Shown here one piece after another: positions 17,714 through 26,067 of a DNA stretch of 53,855 nt. How positions within the stretch are numbered: position 1 is the stretch's first letter; each line of letters starts with the position of its first letter. Origin of the DNA: Candidatus Poribacteria bacterium. GTDB lineage: Bacteria; Poribacteria; WGA-4E; WGA-3G. The translations under genes were made by a program, and so were the position numbers. Under the pieces are notes generated by a model. The model was not told the DNA's origin, searched no databases, and worked only from the letters and a program-made list of their open reading frames with translations. The DNA lies in the NCBI GenBank assembly GCA_009843785.1, contig VYCT01000082.1:1-53855 (forward strand), in the 5' to 3' direction.

Positions 17714-18748
17714 ATGAAACTCACAGATTTCGATTACCATCTTCCGTCTGATCGGATCGCGCAAAGCCCGCTTCAACAGCGTGATGCATCACGACTTTTG
17801 GTAGTTGACCGTGACACCTGTGATTTTCATCATATCCAGTTTTCGCAGATTGGGGAATACTTATCGGGCAATACGGTGTTAGTTCTGAACGATACGAAGG
17901 TCATCCCAGCACGGTTAATCGGTCATAAGATTGGAACTGGAGGCAAGATAGAACTGCTGCTCATCCGAGAAAAAGAACCGGATACTTGGGAAGTGCTCGC
18001 GAAGCCGCGGCGGAGCCTCCGAATCGGTACACAAGCAGTCTTTGGTAACAGTAAACTGATAGCAGAAGTGCTTGCGAAACCAGATGATGGACACTGCATC
18101 GTTCGCTTTGACTATGATCCGAACGACGCGTTTTTGAGCATCCTCACAGATGTCGGCATGATGCCTTTACCGCCTTATATTCGCCGTCCACCGAATGCCG
18201 AAGATAAGGTGCGTTATCAGTCAGTCTACGCGGAGAGTGAAGGTGCCATCGCTGCCCCGACAGCTGGGCTGCATTTCACACAAGAGTTGTTGGCGGAATT
18301 GAAAAGTAACGGGATAGAGATAGCGACGTTAACACTGCATGTTGGCCCTGGAACGTTCCAACCGGTGAAAGTTGACAATATTCAGACGCACAAGATGCAC
18401 GCCGAATATATCCATCTCACCGAAGCAGAAGCGAACCGAATTCGGACAGCACGGGATGCGGGGGCGAAAATTGTTGCTATCGGGACTACAGTGGTGCGTT
18501 CGCTCGAAACAGCTGGGGCAACGGGAACTGTCTGTCCTTACAGCGGCGATAGCGAACTTTTTATCTATCCCGGACACCAATTTAACGTGGTAGATGCGTT
18601 GGTTACGAATTTCCATCTACCCAAATCAACCTTACTCATGCTTGTGAGTGCCTTCGCTGGACGCGATTTGATTCAGAAAGCGTATCAAGAGGCACTCCAA
18701 CACAACTACCGTTTTTACAGTTATGGCGATGCCATGCTGATTCTTTGA
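17714..18748 (+). CDS. queA: tRNA preQ1(34) S-adenosylmethionine ribosyltransferase-isomerase QueA
   Basis: QueA transfers and isomerises the ribosyl part of S-adenosylmethionine onto preQ1 at tRNA position 34 to make epoxyqueuosine. The 344-residue product begins M-K-L-T-D-F-D-Y-x-L-P and shows L-N-D-T-K-V-I-P-A-R-L, the A-P-T-A-G-L-H-F-T segment, L-H-V-G-x-G-T-F-x-P-V and the C-terminal N-F-H-L-P-K-S-T-L-L-M-L-V-S-A-F. Length is standard. It ends with a genuine TGA stop, showing that TGA is not generally reassigned in this genome. It lies in the common ruvB-queA-yajC order. Confidence 0.97.
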   Translation: MKLTDFDYHLPSDRIAQSPLQQRDASRLLVVDRDTCDFHHIQFSQIGEYLSGNTVLVLNDTKVIPARLIGHKIGTGGKIELLLIREKEPDTWEVLAKPRRSLRIGTQAVFGNSKLIAEVLAKPDDGHCIVRFDYDPNDAFLSILTDVGMMPLPPYIRRPPNAEDKVRYQSVYAESEGAIAAPTAGLHFTQELLAELKSNGIEIATLTLHVGPGTFQPVKVDNIQTHKMHAEYIHLTEAEANRIRTARDAGAKIVAIGTTVVRSLETAGATGTVCPYSGDSELFIYPGHQFNVVDALVTNFHLPKSTLLMLVSAFAGRDLIQKAYQEALQHNYRFYSYGDAMLIL

Positions 18749-18790
18749 TCTTTTAACAGCAAGTTACGTCAAAAGAGAAGGAGATATTCC

Positions 18791-19099
18791 ATGGGAATGG
18801 AAGCGATCGCAAGTCCACTTTTTTTATTTGTGGCAATGGGTGCAATTTTTTATTTTTTGCTATTCCGACCTGAACAAGCTAAACGCAAAAAACACCAGAA
18901 TATGCTGGAGAATCTGTCTAAAGGCGACGAAATCGTAACCAACGGCGGACTTCACGGCAAGATCCTTGGGCTCAGTAATGATAAAAACACGATTCTTATT
19001 GTCATCGGAGAATTGAATAGTCAAGAGGTAAAGGTTCAAATTTCCCGGAGTGCTGTCGCTTTTCTCAAAAAGGGCGGCGAACTTATTGAAGGTGAGTAG
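18791..19099 (+). CDS. yajC: Preprotein translocase accessory subunit YajC
   Basis: YajC is a small single-pass membrane protein that associates with SecDF and the SecYEG translocon. The 102-residue product has one N-terminal membrane helix and then the family motif F-L-L-F-R-P-E-Q-A-K-R-K-K, followed by L-x-K-G-D-E-I-V-T-N-G-G-L-H-G-K-I. The start codon follows AGAAGGAGA closely. It is the last gene of the yebC-ruv-queA run; no secD or secF follows, and the next gene is convergent. Confidence 0.95.
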   Translation: MGMEAIASPLFLFVAMGAIFYFLLFRPEQAKRKKHQNMLENLSKGDEIVTNGGLHGKILGLSNDKNTILIVIGELNSQEVKVQISRSAVAFLKKGGELIEGE

Positions 19100-19139
19100 T
19101 CCCGTGGATTTACTATGGTGATATAGGGCAGCCGATTTT

Positions 19140-19808
19140 TCAGAAATTTGGCTGTACCCACAACTGGTAGCCAACGCCTTCAGACGTTAGCAACACGATG
19201 CTATCTTGCTCTGGAACAGCGAACACATCGTTGTGATACAACTGCACGCGTGCCGTCTCAGTGGTACGCGTGACATTGAAAACAGCAACACCCTCCGTAT
19301 TTCGGAATCGATGGAGGCAGATCGCTTCCGATGCGTCAGGTATTGTTGAGGTCCCTCTGACGTTTGCTGCCAAATCATCTGAAAAGACATTCTCCCAAAT
19401 TCTAAGGTGCGTCTCATCTTCATCTACTGCCTCACCCGCCTCCAGAATAACCGCTGCGGATTCCGAGTGAGATGGCACTTTACACACTGCGATTTCGACA
19501 CCGGTTTCATTTGCGAGGACTTCATAAGTTGTGTGATGGGGGATATATGCGATACAGGCCTCTCCTTGGAAAACATCTGGACGCTCACCCAAAATCCCGT
19601 ACGCTTTATTGCCGTTATGTCCCACCAATAAAGTACAGTCACCACCTAATGCAATTAGTGCGACTTCAGTATCGTCAGAATGATCAAAGAAGGTTGTCTC
19701 AGGTGTGAGATTCAGAATCCCGAAATGGAGTTTCGTGATGCCCAGTTCGCCGGGCTTCACGATTTCAGTGTATCCGTTGGTAGGTGTATAATTCTTAGAT
19801 GCCAACAT
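19140..19808 (-). CDS. IolB/KduI-like cupin, possible 5-deoxy-glucuronate isomerase
   Basis: A 222-residue double-cupin-like protein. The order of motifs (G-I-T-K-L-H-F-G at the start, V-A-L-I-A-L-G-G-D-C, L-G-E-R-P-D-V-F-Q-G-E, Y-I-P-H-H-T-T-Y-E-V, V-E-I-A-V-C-K-V-P-S) matches the IolB family of myo-inositol catabolism, which isomerises 5-deoxy-glucuronate. It is shorter than usual (about 270), and the second cupin is weak. The gene overlaps the maf 3' end by 14 nt, so it is probably translated in the same operon. An upstream TTG at 19835 is possible; neither start has a clear ribosome site. It ends in TGA. Confidence 0.65.
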   Translation of the reverse strand: MLASKNYTPTNGYTEIVKPGELGITKLHFGILNLTPETTFFDHSDDTEVALIALGGDCTLLVGHNGNKAYGILGERPDVFQGEACIAYIPHHTTYEVLANETGVEIAVCKVPSHSESAAVILEAGEAVDEDETHLRIWENVFSDDLAANVRGTSTIPDASEAICLHRFRNTEGVAVFNVTRTTETARVQLYHNDVFAVPEQDSIVLLTSEGVGYQLWVQPNF

Positions 19809-20409
19809 TGGATGGAAAATTCGAGAGATGTTCAACGAGGCTTGCTAATGGAAGTCCAACGACATTAAAATAGCACCCTTCAATGCGGCGAGCGAAAGCG
19901 GCACCGCGTCCTTGAATTCCATAAGCACCGGCTTTGTCCGATGCCTCTCCGCTTTCAATATAAGCGGTTATCTCAGCAGCATGTAACTGCCGAAAGTAGA
20001 CTTGAGTCGTTTCTGCCCAAATCCGTTTCTCTGCTGTTGCTGCATCAATTAATGCCACGCCTGTTACAACTTCGTGGCAAGTGCCGCTAAGGCGCGACAA
20101 CATCACCGATGCGTCTGCATCGTCAGCGGGTTTACCCAGAAGCTCCCCATCTAAAGATACTAACGTATCGGCTCCGATAATCAGACCGTGATCGTAATAT
20201 TGTGTAACAGATGTAGCCTTTAGCAAGGCAAGTTCTTGTGTTACCTCACTCACAGGCTTGTTTGCGTGGACATTGGGCGGTGGTTCAACAATATCACTCG
20301 GATGTATTTTAAATGTTAACCCAATCTGTGATAGCAACGCTGAGCGTCGAGGCGATGCAGAGGCTAAAACAAGGTGCGGAACTTCTACAGGACATTCTCG
20401 CGTTTGCAT
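19795..20409 (-). CDS. maf: Maf-family nucleotide pyrophosphatase
   Basis: Maf proteins hydrolyse non-canonical or modified nucleoside triphosphates (dTTP/UTP or m7GTP classes) and are linked to cell-division arrest. The 204-residue product shows the family L-A-S-A-S-P-R-R motif near residue 15, I-I-G-A-D-T-L-V near the centre, L-G-K-P near residues 89-92, the L-S-G-x-x-H-x-V-x-T-G-V segment and G-A-Y-G-I-Q-G. Length is standard with about ten extra N-terminal residues. It starts 1 nt after the stop of the upstream small gene and overlaps the iolB-like gene downstream, forming a tight three-gene operon. Confidence 0.93.
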   Translation of the reverse strand: MQTRECPVEVPHLVLASASPRRSALLSQIGLTFKIHPSDIVEPPPNVHANKPVSEVTQELALLKATSVTQYYDHGLIIGADTLVSLDGELLGKPADDADASVMLSRLSGTCHEVVTGVALIDAATAEKRIWAETTQVYFRQLHAAEITAYIESGEASDKAGAYGIQGRGAAFARRIEGCYFNVVGLPLASLVEHLSNFPSNVGI

Positions 20410-20410
20410 G

Positions 20411-20728
20411 CTATTTTAGACAATACCATTTTGTATCTTGCCCCTCGTGGATTTGCAACAGATCCGCCTGGACCAATTCTTGGAGACCGTTTTCAATATC
20501 AGCCTTAGAAAATCCGATCTTTTGAAGAAGCGGGTCACGGCGCGGCATACGAAACCACTCAGGGTTGTCGGAAGAACGATATCTTTTTTTAAAGACCTCC
20601 AAAGCATTGTACAAACGCAGCGTCCTTGGAGGCAATCCAACAAGTGGGTTAATCTCAGCAAAGGATTGGAGCGATTCGTTCGGCATTGCTTCAGTCCATA
20701 GATAAGCAGAGTTATTCATACTATGCAT
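20411..20728 (-). CDS. Hypothetical small protein, possibly winged-helix-like
   Basis: About 105 residues with no recognised family. The middle reads P-L-V-G-L-P-P-R-T-L-R-L-Y-N-A-L-E-V-F-K-K-R-Y. It continues with short helices and ends L-Q-E-L-V-Q-A-D-L-L-Q-I-H-E-G-Q-D-T-K-W-Y-C-L, which looks like the recognition helix and wing of a small DNA-binding domain; this is only an impression. The open frame extends to 20869. ATG codons at 20728, 20719 and 20686 are all possible, and none has a good ribosome site. It ends 1 nt before maf, indicating co-transcription. Confidence 0.55.
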   Translation of the reverse strand: MHSMNNSAYLWTEAMPNESLQSFAEINPLVGLPPRTLRLYNALEVFKKRYRSSDNPEWFRMPRRDPLLQKIGFSKADIENGLQELVQADLLQIHEGQDTKWYCLK

Positions 20729-20886
20729 AACGTATGTAACTGAAGACTGGTTACAAAAAGTAATAAATGACCTTAGGGGTCTTCTTAGTCCATGACTATT
20801 GCAGCGTCCTTTGATGTACCCATCCCGCTGTTTTTGACAATTTTTTGAAGTTGTGGTAAACTCCACCAAATTTCATACAAGACGGT

Positions 20887-22944
20887 GTGCTATTGCCTTC
20901 CTCAAACGAAAATCGCCTATCTGTGCGTTCCCTCCTGCTCGGTATCTGCTTCGTTATCCTGATATGTTGCATCGTCTCCTATGCGGAACTTGTAATTACC
21001 TACATCCAAATCGGGTTTTTGCAATTACCGCCAGCAGTAATCGGGGTGTTCTTTTTCCTTGTATTAGGGAATCGGCTACTTGCCAGACTCAACGCGCGGT
21101 TTGCCCTGTCGCCGCGCGAGTTGATGTGTATCTACTGCATGATGCTCGTTGCCTCGATGATTTCATCGCGCGGCATTATGGAAAAACTCATCCCTGCGCT
21201 CATCGCCGTCAATTATTTTACTGACGAGACTAACAGTTGGGATACGCTCTTCTTCCCACATATCAAGCCGTGGTTGATCCCATTTTCACCTGAACAAAAA
21301 GGACAAGCCCCTATTGCCATCAGTTTCTATGAAGGCACACAAACAGGCGATGCTATTCCGTGGCGTGCATGGTTAGAACCGTTGTGTGCTTGGAGTGTGC
21401 TTGTCTTTTTAGTATTCACCGCCTTTCTCTGTCTGGCAGCAATTTTGCGTAAACAGTGGATTGAAAATGAGAAACTTTCGTTTCCATTAGTTTCCCTCCC
21501 GCTCGAGTTCGTCCACGAGGGCCGCGGTTTTCTTCGGAACCGATTTATGTGGTTAGGGTTTGCGCTGCCTGCCTTCATTTTCACGTTAAATGGACTTCAT
21601 GAAATCTGGCCCCAAATTCCGAACATCTCCCTGAGATATCTGCTCAACCAATATTTCACCGAACAACCGTTCAATGCCATCGCTTACACACCTATTTTTC
21701 TTTCTTTTGCGGCGATAGGGTTTTTCTACTTGTTGCCGACACAACTCCTTTTCAGTCTATGGTTCTTTTTTTTACTCACGCGGCTTCAAGATGTTGTTGC
21801 GGCAATGTTCGGTTTACGGATTAGTAGCATGCCGCTCTATCCAACCCGTCTCTATATCGGCTACCAAGTCGCAGGGGCTTACGTCGTGCTGGTCATTTCG
21901 TTTATCTATATGGGATTACCACATTTCCGACGTGTATTTCGTCACGCCTTCACCGCAAACAAAACAGATGATACTGAGGAACTCCTATCTTACCGGACAG
22001 CAGTTTGGGGACTTATCGTCAGTTTGATCCTTGCGATAGGTTGGTGCTACGCGGCAGGACTGAATTTAGGGTTTGCGGCATTTGAGATACTGGTTTATAT
22101 CTGCATTGTCGCTGTTGTGATGGCACGGAGTACGGCGGAAGGTGGGTTGCTAATGACAGAAACATCGTTTCGCCCTTTAGATTTGTATCAACTCGTTGCG
22201 AGCAAAGCTTCATTAGGCGCGCAGAGCCTCACCGTGCTGTCGTTCCTTGATGCGATTTTGGCTCATGTCGAGATTGAATGCAGAAGGAAAATTTAATCCT
22301 TGTAGTTATTGGCTTCGCTGATACAGTTGCATTAAATTTATACATGAGCCGCGATTTTTACTCGCGATCAGCGCGGGTTAATCCTGACAGGTTTCCTTGA
22401 TGGCTTAAAAATCCGGGATCGGGTCGGGATGTCTTATCGGTCATTGGTAGGGGTGCTCGTATTCGGCAGTACGTTGGCGTTCATAACCGCAGCAGCCATC
22501 CACCTCTGGCTTCCCTACACCCACGGTGCCAACTATATGTATAGCTACACGTATCGTGGGAATCCGCTTTGGGCATTTCAAGACAATGTCGCGGCGATAG
22601 AAGGGTTAGGCGCGGCCCACCGCACAACTGGAGGCCTCTTCTTCGGGATAGGCATATTTGTGACGACTGGTTTGGTCATCTTGCGGATGTTATATTGGTG
22701 GTGGCCCCTGCACCCACTTGGATATGCGTTATCGGCTTCGTGGACACTGATAGTGTTCTGGTTTCCTGTCTTAATCGCGTGGGGCATTAAAACGCCGCTG
22801 CTCCGCTACAGCGGAATTCGGCAATATCAGCGGTTTCGCCCTTTCTTTTTAGGCATGGTCTTCGGGGAATTCAGTATGGCGGTTGTGTGGTCACTCATCA
22901 GTTGGGCAGCAAATGTCCCTGCACCGTTCTTTCCATGGCCCTAA
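20887..22944 (+). pseudogene. Multi-pass membrane protein (DUF6785-like) split by a MITE
   Basis: The 5' part (20887-22296) and the 3' part (to 22944) are in the same reading frame and together encode a polytopic membrane protein with more than ten helices, resembling the DUF6785/DUF6784 oligopeptide-transporter-like proteins (motif W-I-E-N-E-K-L-S-F-P-L). Between them lie four in-frame stops contributed by a 91-bp inserted element. Removing the element and one copy of its 8-bp target duplication (99 bp, 33 codons) rejoins the halves as F-L-D-A-I-F-T-R-D-Q-R-G, giving a 652-residue protein of normal length. A truncated product might still be made. GTG is the start. The host gene looks otherwise intact, so the insertion is probably recent. 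Confidence 0.82.
22260..22350. mobile_element. 91-bp MITE with 8-bp target-site duplication
   Basis: The ends are inverted repeats of about 23 bp (22260-22282 against 22328-22350, four mismatches), perfect over the outer 9 bp (GGCTCATGT/ACATGAGCC). The element is abutted on both sides by GCGATTTT (22252-22259 and 22351-22358), a perfect 8-bp target duplication. It encodes nothing and must move with a transposase from elsewhere. Confidence 0.9.
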
Positions 22945-22962
22945 GCGTTATATTCTACAGGT

Positions 22963-24072
22963 TCACGCAGCAGTCCGATTGCGCGCTATGACCTCCCATG
23001 TGCCCCGACAATACCCATCGGCATCTATGACGTAGTAAAAGGGATGCAACGCGACACACGGACAGATATGCGTTGGACAAACATAAATCTCCTGTCCGAT
23101 ATGCATCGGTGTACTGTCAGGGACGTTAATCGCCCAATGTTCCTCGTGCTGCTTGTCTACTTCAGCGTTCCCAACATTCAAAATGATCCCGCGCACACCA
23201 TCAGGATCCGCGGCAATGGCTTTATGCCCCAAATCGAGCGTAATCCGATGCGGTGTAGGAATACTAATGATACGGCTTAGGAGTAGAGCTGCTGGCGTAA
23301 AACCGAGGTCAGGAAAGTGGGTTGTATAGCCGTGGTCGTGGAAAACGAAAGTCCCTGGTGATGCTTCTACACCCGGTGTCTCGGCATACATTGGAAATGT
23401 CGGTGTGCCGCCCATTACAATCAATGGCACGTCAAGACCTTTGGCAGCAAGTTTATCCTGCATCTCTGCTACTTGCGCGAGACTTTTGTTGCAGGATGCC
23501 TTCCGCTCGGCGACATCTTCATCGTGGATATGTCCATCGTAGACGTGCAATCCCCACGGTCGCAACCCTTCTGCGGCTTCAATCTGTGCGTAGAGGTCCA
23601 CAGCAGCATCGCCGACGGGTATCCCTGTGCGGTTCATCCCTACGTCCAAGTCTAACATGACTTTGACGGTCAAGCCGAACTTCGCCACTTCCGCCGAGAG
23701 TGCTGACACTGCTTCTGCATGATCGACGACGACTTTGAAATCTGCGTCGGGATATTGCCGCTGTAGCGACACAAAACGGTTGACGTTGGGTCCCACCATC
23801 TGATAGGCGATTAGAATATCCTGAATACCGTTCTGCGCCAACATTTCTGCTTCCCGCAACGTGGCACATTTGTGCTTGAGGATGCCAGCATCGCGTTCCA
23901 TCGCGATAATCTCTGCGGTTTTGTGCGTCTTCGCATGCGGTCTCAGCTTCGAGACATCCCCATTAACAGTAGCGATCGCATGTTCAATGTTCCGCTGAAC
24001 CTGCGCGAGATAGACGACAAGGGACGGACTCGGTATCGTCTCAGCGTTCTGAATACGGTATTTTTGATCCAT
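22963..24072 (-). CDS. D-threonine aldolase-like PLP enzyme (alanine racemase fold)
   Basis: A 369-residue fold-type III pyridoxal-phosphate enzyme of the D-threonine aldolase / D-serine dehydratase-like group, which cleaves or dehydrates D-3-hydroxy amino acids. The N-terminal P-S-L-V-V motif is followed by R-P-H-A-K48-T-H-K, whose first lysine should bind PLP. The C-terminus has the metal-binding pair in C-P-T-H-I-C-P-C (His and Cys). The central segment D-L-D-V-G-M-N-R-T-G matches the family. Length is normal. AAGGAGATAAACCC precedes the start. It converges with the MITE-split gene. The exact substrate is not resolvable. Confidence 0.88.
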   Translation of the reverse strand: MDQKYRIQNAETIPSPSLVVYLAQVQRNIEHAIATVNGDVSKLRPHAKTHKTAEIIAMERDAGILKHKCATLREAEMLAQNGIQDILIAYQMVGPNVNRFVSLQRQYPDADFKVVVDHAEAVSALSAEVAKFGLTVKVMLDLDVGMNRTGIPVGDAAVDLYAQIEAAEGLRPWGLHVYDGHIHDEDVAERKASCNKSLAQVAEMQDKLAAKGLDVPLIVMGGTPTFPMYAETPGVEASPGTFVFHDHGYTTHFPDLGFTPAALLLSRIISIPTPHRITLDLGHKAIAADPDGVRGIILNVGNAEVDKQHEEHWAINVPDSTPMHIGQEIYVCPTHICPCVALHPFYYVIDADGYCRGTWEVIARNRTAA

Positions 24073-24156
24073 GGGTTTATCTCCTTATCAATAGACTGCC
24101 ACCTGCAAGAATCAGATCTATCACTGCTTAGACTGAAAAACACACTTCATCTGTTT

Positions 24157-24378
24157 CTATGCGTTGACTTCTGCATCCTGTTCTACCAATTCGTTTGGAT
24201 GAATTGATAGATATTCTCTGACCTCCAGATTCATTCGGTCAATTTCAGCAAGGAAACCACCCGCTGATAACTTATAATTCCGTGGATTGGTTTCAACTTG
24301 TCGAAGTTTTTCGACCTGTTTCTCAAAGCGTTCAATACGATCTAACGTTGCTTTAAGTTCTTGATTGTTCTGAATCAT
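24157..24378 (-). CDS. Small hypothetical protein, antitoxin-like
   Basis: A 73-residue, helix-rich protein (M-I-Q-N-N-Q-E-L-K-A-T-L-D-R-I-E-R-F-E-K). It ends with an acidic tail. It resembles the N-terminal part of HigA-like antitoxins or stand-alone relatives with a coiled-coil start, but no DNA-binding helix-turn-helix and no adjacent toxin are visible. GAGGG lies about 10 nt upstream of the ATG. It sits between the sulfatase (upstream, 37 nt) and the D-threonine aldolase-like gene on the same strand. Its role is unknown. Confidence 0.6.
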   Translation of the reverse strand: MIQNNQELKATLDRIERFEKQVEKLRQVETNPRNYKLSAGGFLAEIDRMNLEVREYLSIHPNELVEQDAEVNA

Positions 24379-24415
24379 TATGAATTTACCCTCACTACAC
24401 TACACTTGCCGCTGG

Positions 24416-25837
24416 TTAGGTTAACGTTGCTGTACGGAGGATAACCCGATCTTCGGTCCAATTATCGCGATACCATGTACACGCCTCAAAGGTATCGTTA
24501 AGCGCATCCATGCGGTGCCGCAACATTGCTCGGAATTGCTGGCGTAAATCTGCTGATTCGGGTTCGTCAATCAGGTTTTGGGTTTGAAACGGATCAGCAA
24601 TATTATCGAAAAGTTTCTCACTCCGATCTGGACGATGGACGGCGTAGGTGTGTTGCTTTGTGCGGAGGGCGCGCCACTCGTAACCGTCTTCCCATTTCGC
24701 GGTACACCCCATTCCTTGCATGAACGCTGCATCCGGTTCATCTACGGGTTGATTAAACGCAGCGTTGCTTAAATCAGTGCCTTCAACGTCCTCTGGAATC
24801 GGCAGATCCAGCATTGATAGCAGCGTCGGCATGATGTCGGGTGTATTCAGGCATGCGTCTGAGACGTGTCGCTCTGGAATTTGCTCCTGCCATCGGACGA
24901 GAAAAGGCACGCGGACAGCCTCTTCATAAAAAATATTCTTTGCGCGACGCCCCTGTGCCCCAAACATCTCACCGTGATCGGAGGTGAAAACAAAGATGGT
25001 ATCGTCGCGCAATCCAAGGTCATCAACGGCTCGTAGCAACCGCCCAATATTTCGATCCAGATTGGCAGTCATGGCGTAATAGACACGCCTCCATTCAGGG
25101 ATTTGGGTCCTTTGTTTAGGGGACATAATTGCCCACGTATCGCCGTAAGGGTCATTCTCATCGCGGTAGTTGGGTGGCAGCGGGAAGTCGATGTCTTGGA
25201 ACATCTCATAATCAGTGGCTGGAACGTTGTCCTGTGTCCACGGGTCGTGCGGTGTCCCGATTGAGAGGAAAAGCGCGAAGGGATCATCTCCTGTTGATGC
25301 TCGTTGCAGATAGTCGATTGCCAAATCGGTTTGTCCGTCGGGTTCATATCCGGGCAGTACGATCTTTTCAGGTGAGTCCTTGTGGTAATATGTGTCAAAA
25401 TAGAGATGATGAAAATTGTACGCCGACCACTCTCCATCAAAACCGAGCCGATGCTGTCCGGGGGGGATGTAGGAATTCCCCGGATCGTTGTGTCTCCCCA
25501 ATTGATTTGCCCACAGATGCCATTTTCCGATGTAACTCGTCTGGTATCCGTTGCGATGCAAAACATGCCCGAAACAGTCATGATTCGGATTCATACGGAG
25601 TTCGTTAATCGCCATGCCGGTGCTACTCGCGTATTTGCCGGTGAAAAGCGAGGCGCGATAGGGCGCGCACATCGGGCTGCCAGAGACAGCGTTGCAGAAA
25701 TCCACACCCTCTGCCGCGAGCCTGTCAATGTGAGGCGTGTGCGCGCGAGCATCCCCAGCGTATCCACACGACTGGTAGCGGAGTTGATCTGCGAAAACAT
25801 AGACAAGATTCGGTCGCTTATTTGTTGAACGAGACAT
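24416..25837 (-). CDS. Sulfatase, type I (formylglycine)
   Basis: A 473-residue alkaline-phosphatase-fold sulfatase that should hydrolyse organic sulfate esters. The N-terminus R-P-N-L-V-Y-V-F-A-D-Q-L holds the metal-binding Asp. The maturation motif is C57-A-P-Y-R61, in which the Cys would be converted to formylglycine. F-T-S-D-H-G-E-M-F-G-A-Q-G-R carries the C-terminal metal-site Asp/His. No signal peptide is evident. No sulfatase-maturing enzyme is encoded in the window. A 17-bp-spaced promoter lies just upstream. The substrate is unknown. Confidence 0.93.
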   Translation of the reverse strand: MSRSTNKRPNLVYVFADQLRYQSCGYAGDARAHTPHIDRLAAEGVDFCNAVSGSPMCAPYRASLFTGKYASSTGMAINELRMNPNHDCFGHVLHRNGYQTSYIGKWHLWANQLGRHNDPGNSYIPPGQHRLGFDGEWSAYNFHHLYFDTYYHKDSPEKIVLPGYEPDGQTDLAIDYLQRASTGDDPFALFLSIGTPHDPWTQDNVPATDYEMFQDIDFPLPPNYRDENDPYGDTWAIMSPKQRTQIPEWRRVYYAMTANLDRNIGRLLRAVDDLGLRDDTIFVFTSDHGEMFGAQGRRAKNIFYEEAVRVPFLVRWQEQIPERHVSDACLNTPDIMPTLLSMLDLPIPEDVEGTDLSNAAFNQPVDEPDAAFMQGMGCTAKWEDGYEWRALRTKQHTYAVHRPDRSEKLFDNIADPFQTQNLIDEPESADLRQQFRAMLRHRMDALNDTFEACTWYRDNWTEDRVILRTATLT

Positions 25838-25868
25838 CAGGATATTCCCCTTGATTTGTGATGTCTAC

Positions 25869-25897
25869 AGTATAGCATATTTCAGCGGATCTCTCAA
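25869..25897 (-). promoter_or_regulatory. Promoter for the sulfatase gene
   Basis: On the minus strand TTGAGA (25897-25892) and TATACT (25874-25869) are 17 bp apart and lie about 31 bp before the ATG at 25837, a good sigma-70-type match. Confidence 0.65.
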
Positions 25898-26067
25898 GAT
25901 AAATTCAGGCTGATTTTTCTTCACAATCTTTCCGACTTCTGTTAGACTTATGCTTACCAAACAAAGATGGGACAAGAGCATTATGAGAAACCTCTATCTC
26001 ATCATCATTTCACTGAAAACCCTCTATTTTTTTGAAACTCACATTCATCATTAAGGAGTATTTTCTG

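Noticed and set aside
22429-22944. A separate small membrane-protein gene starting at 22429
   Set aside because: It is the in-frame 3' end of the MITE-split gene, and excision of the element restores the joint.
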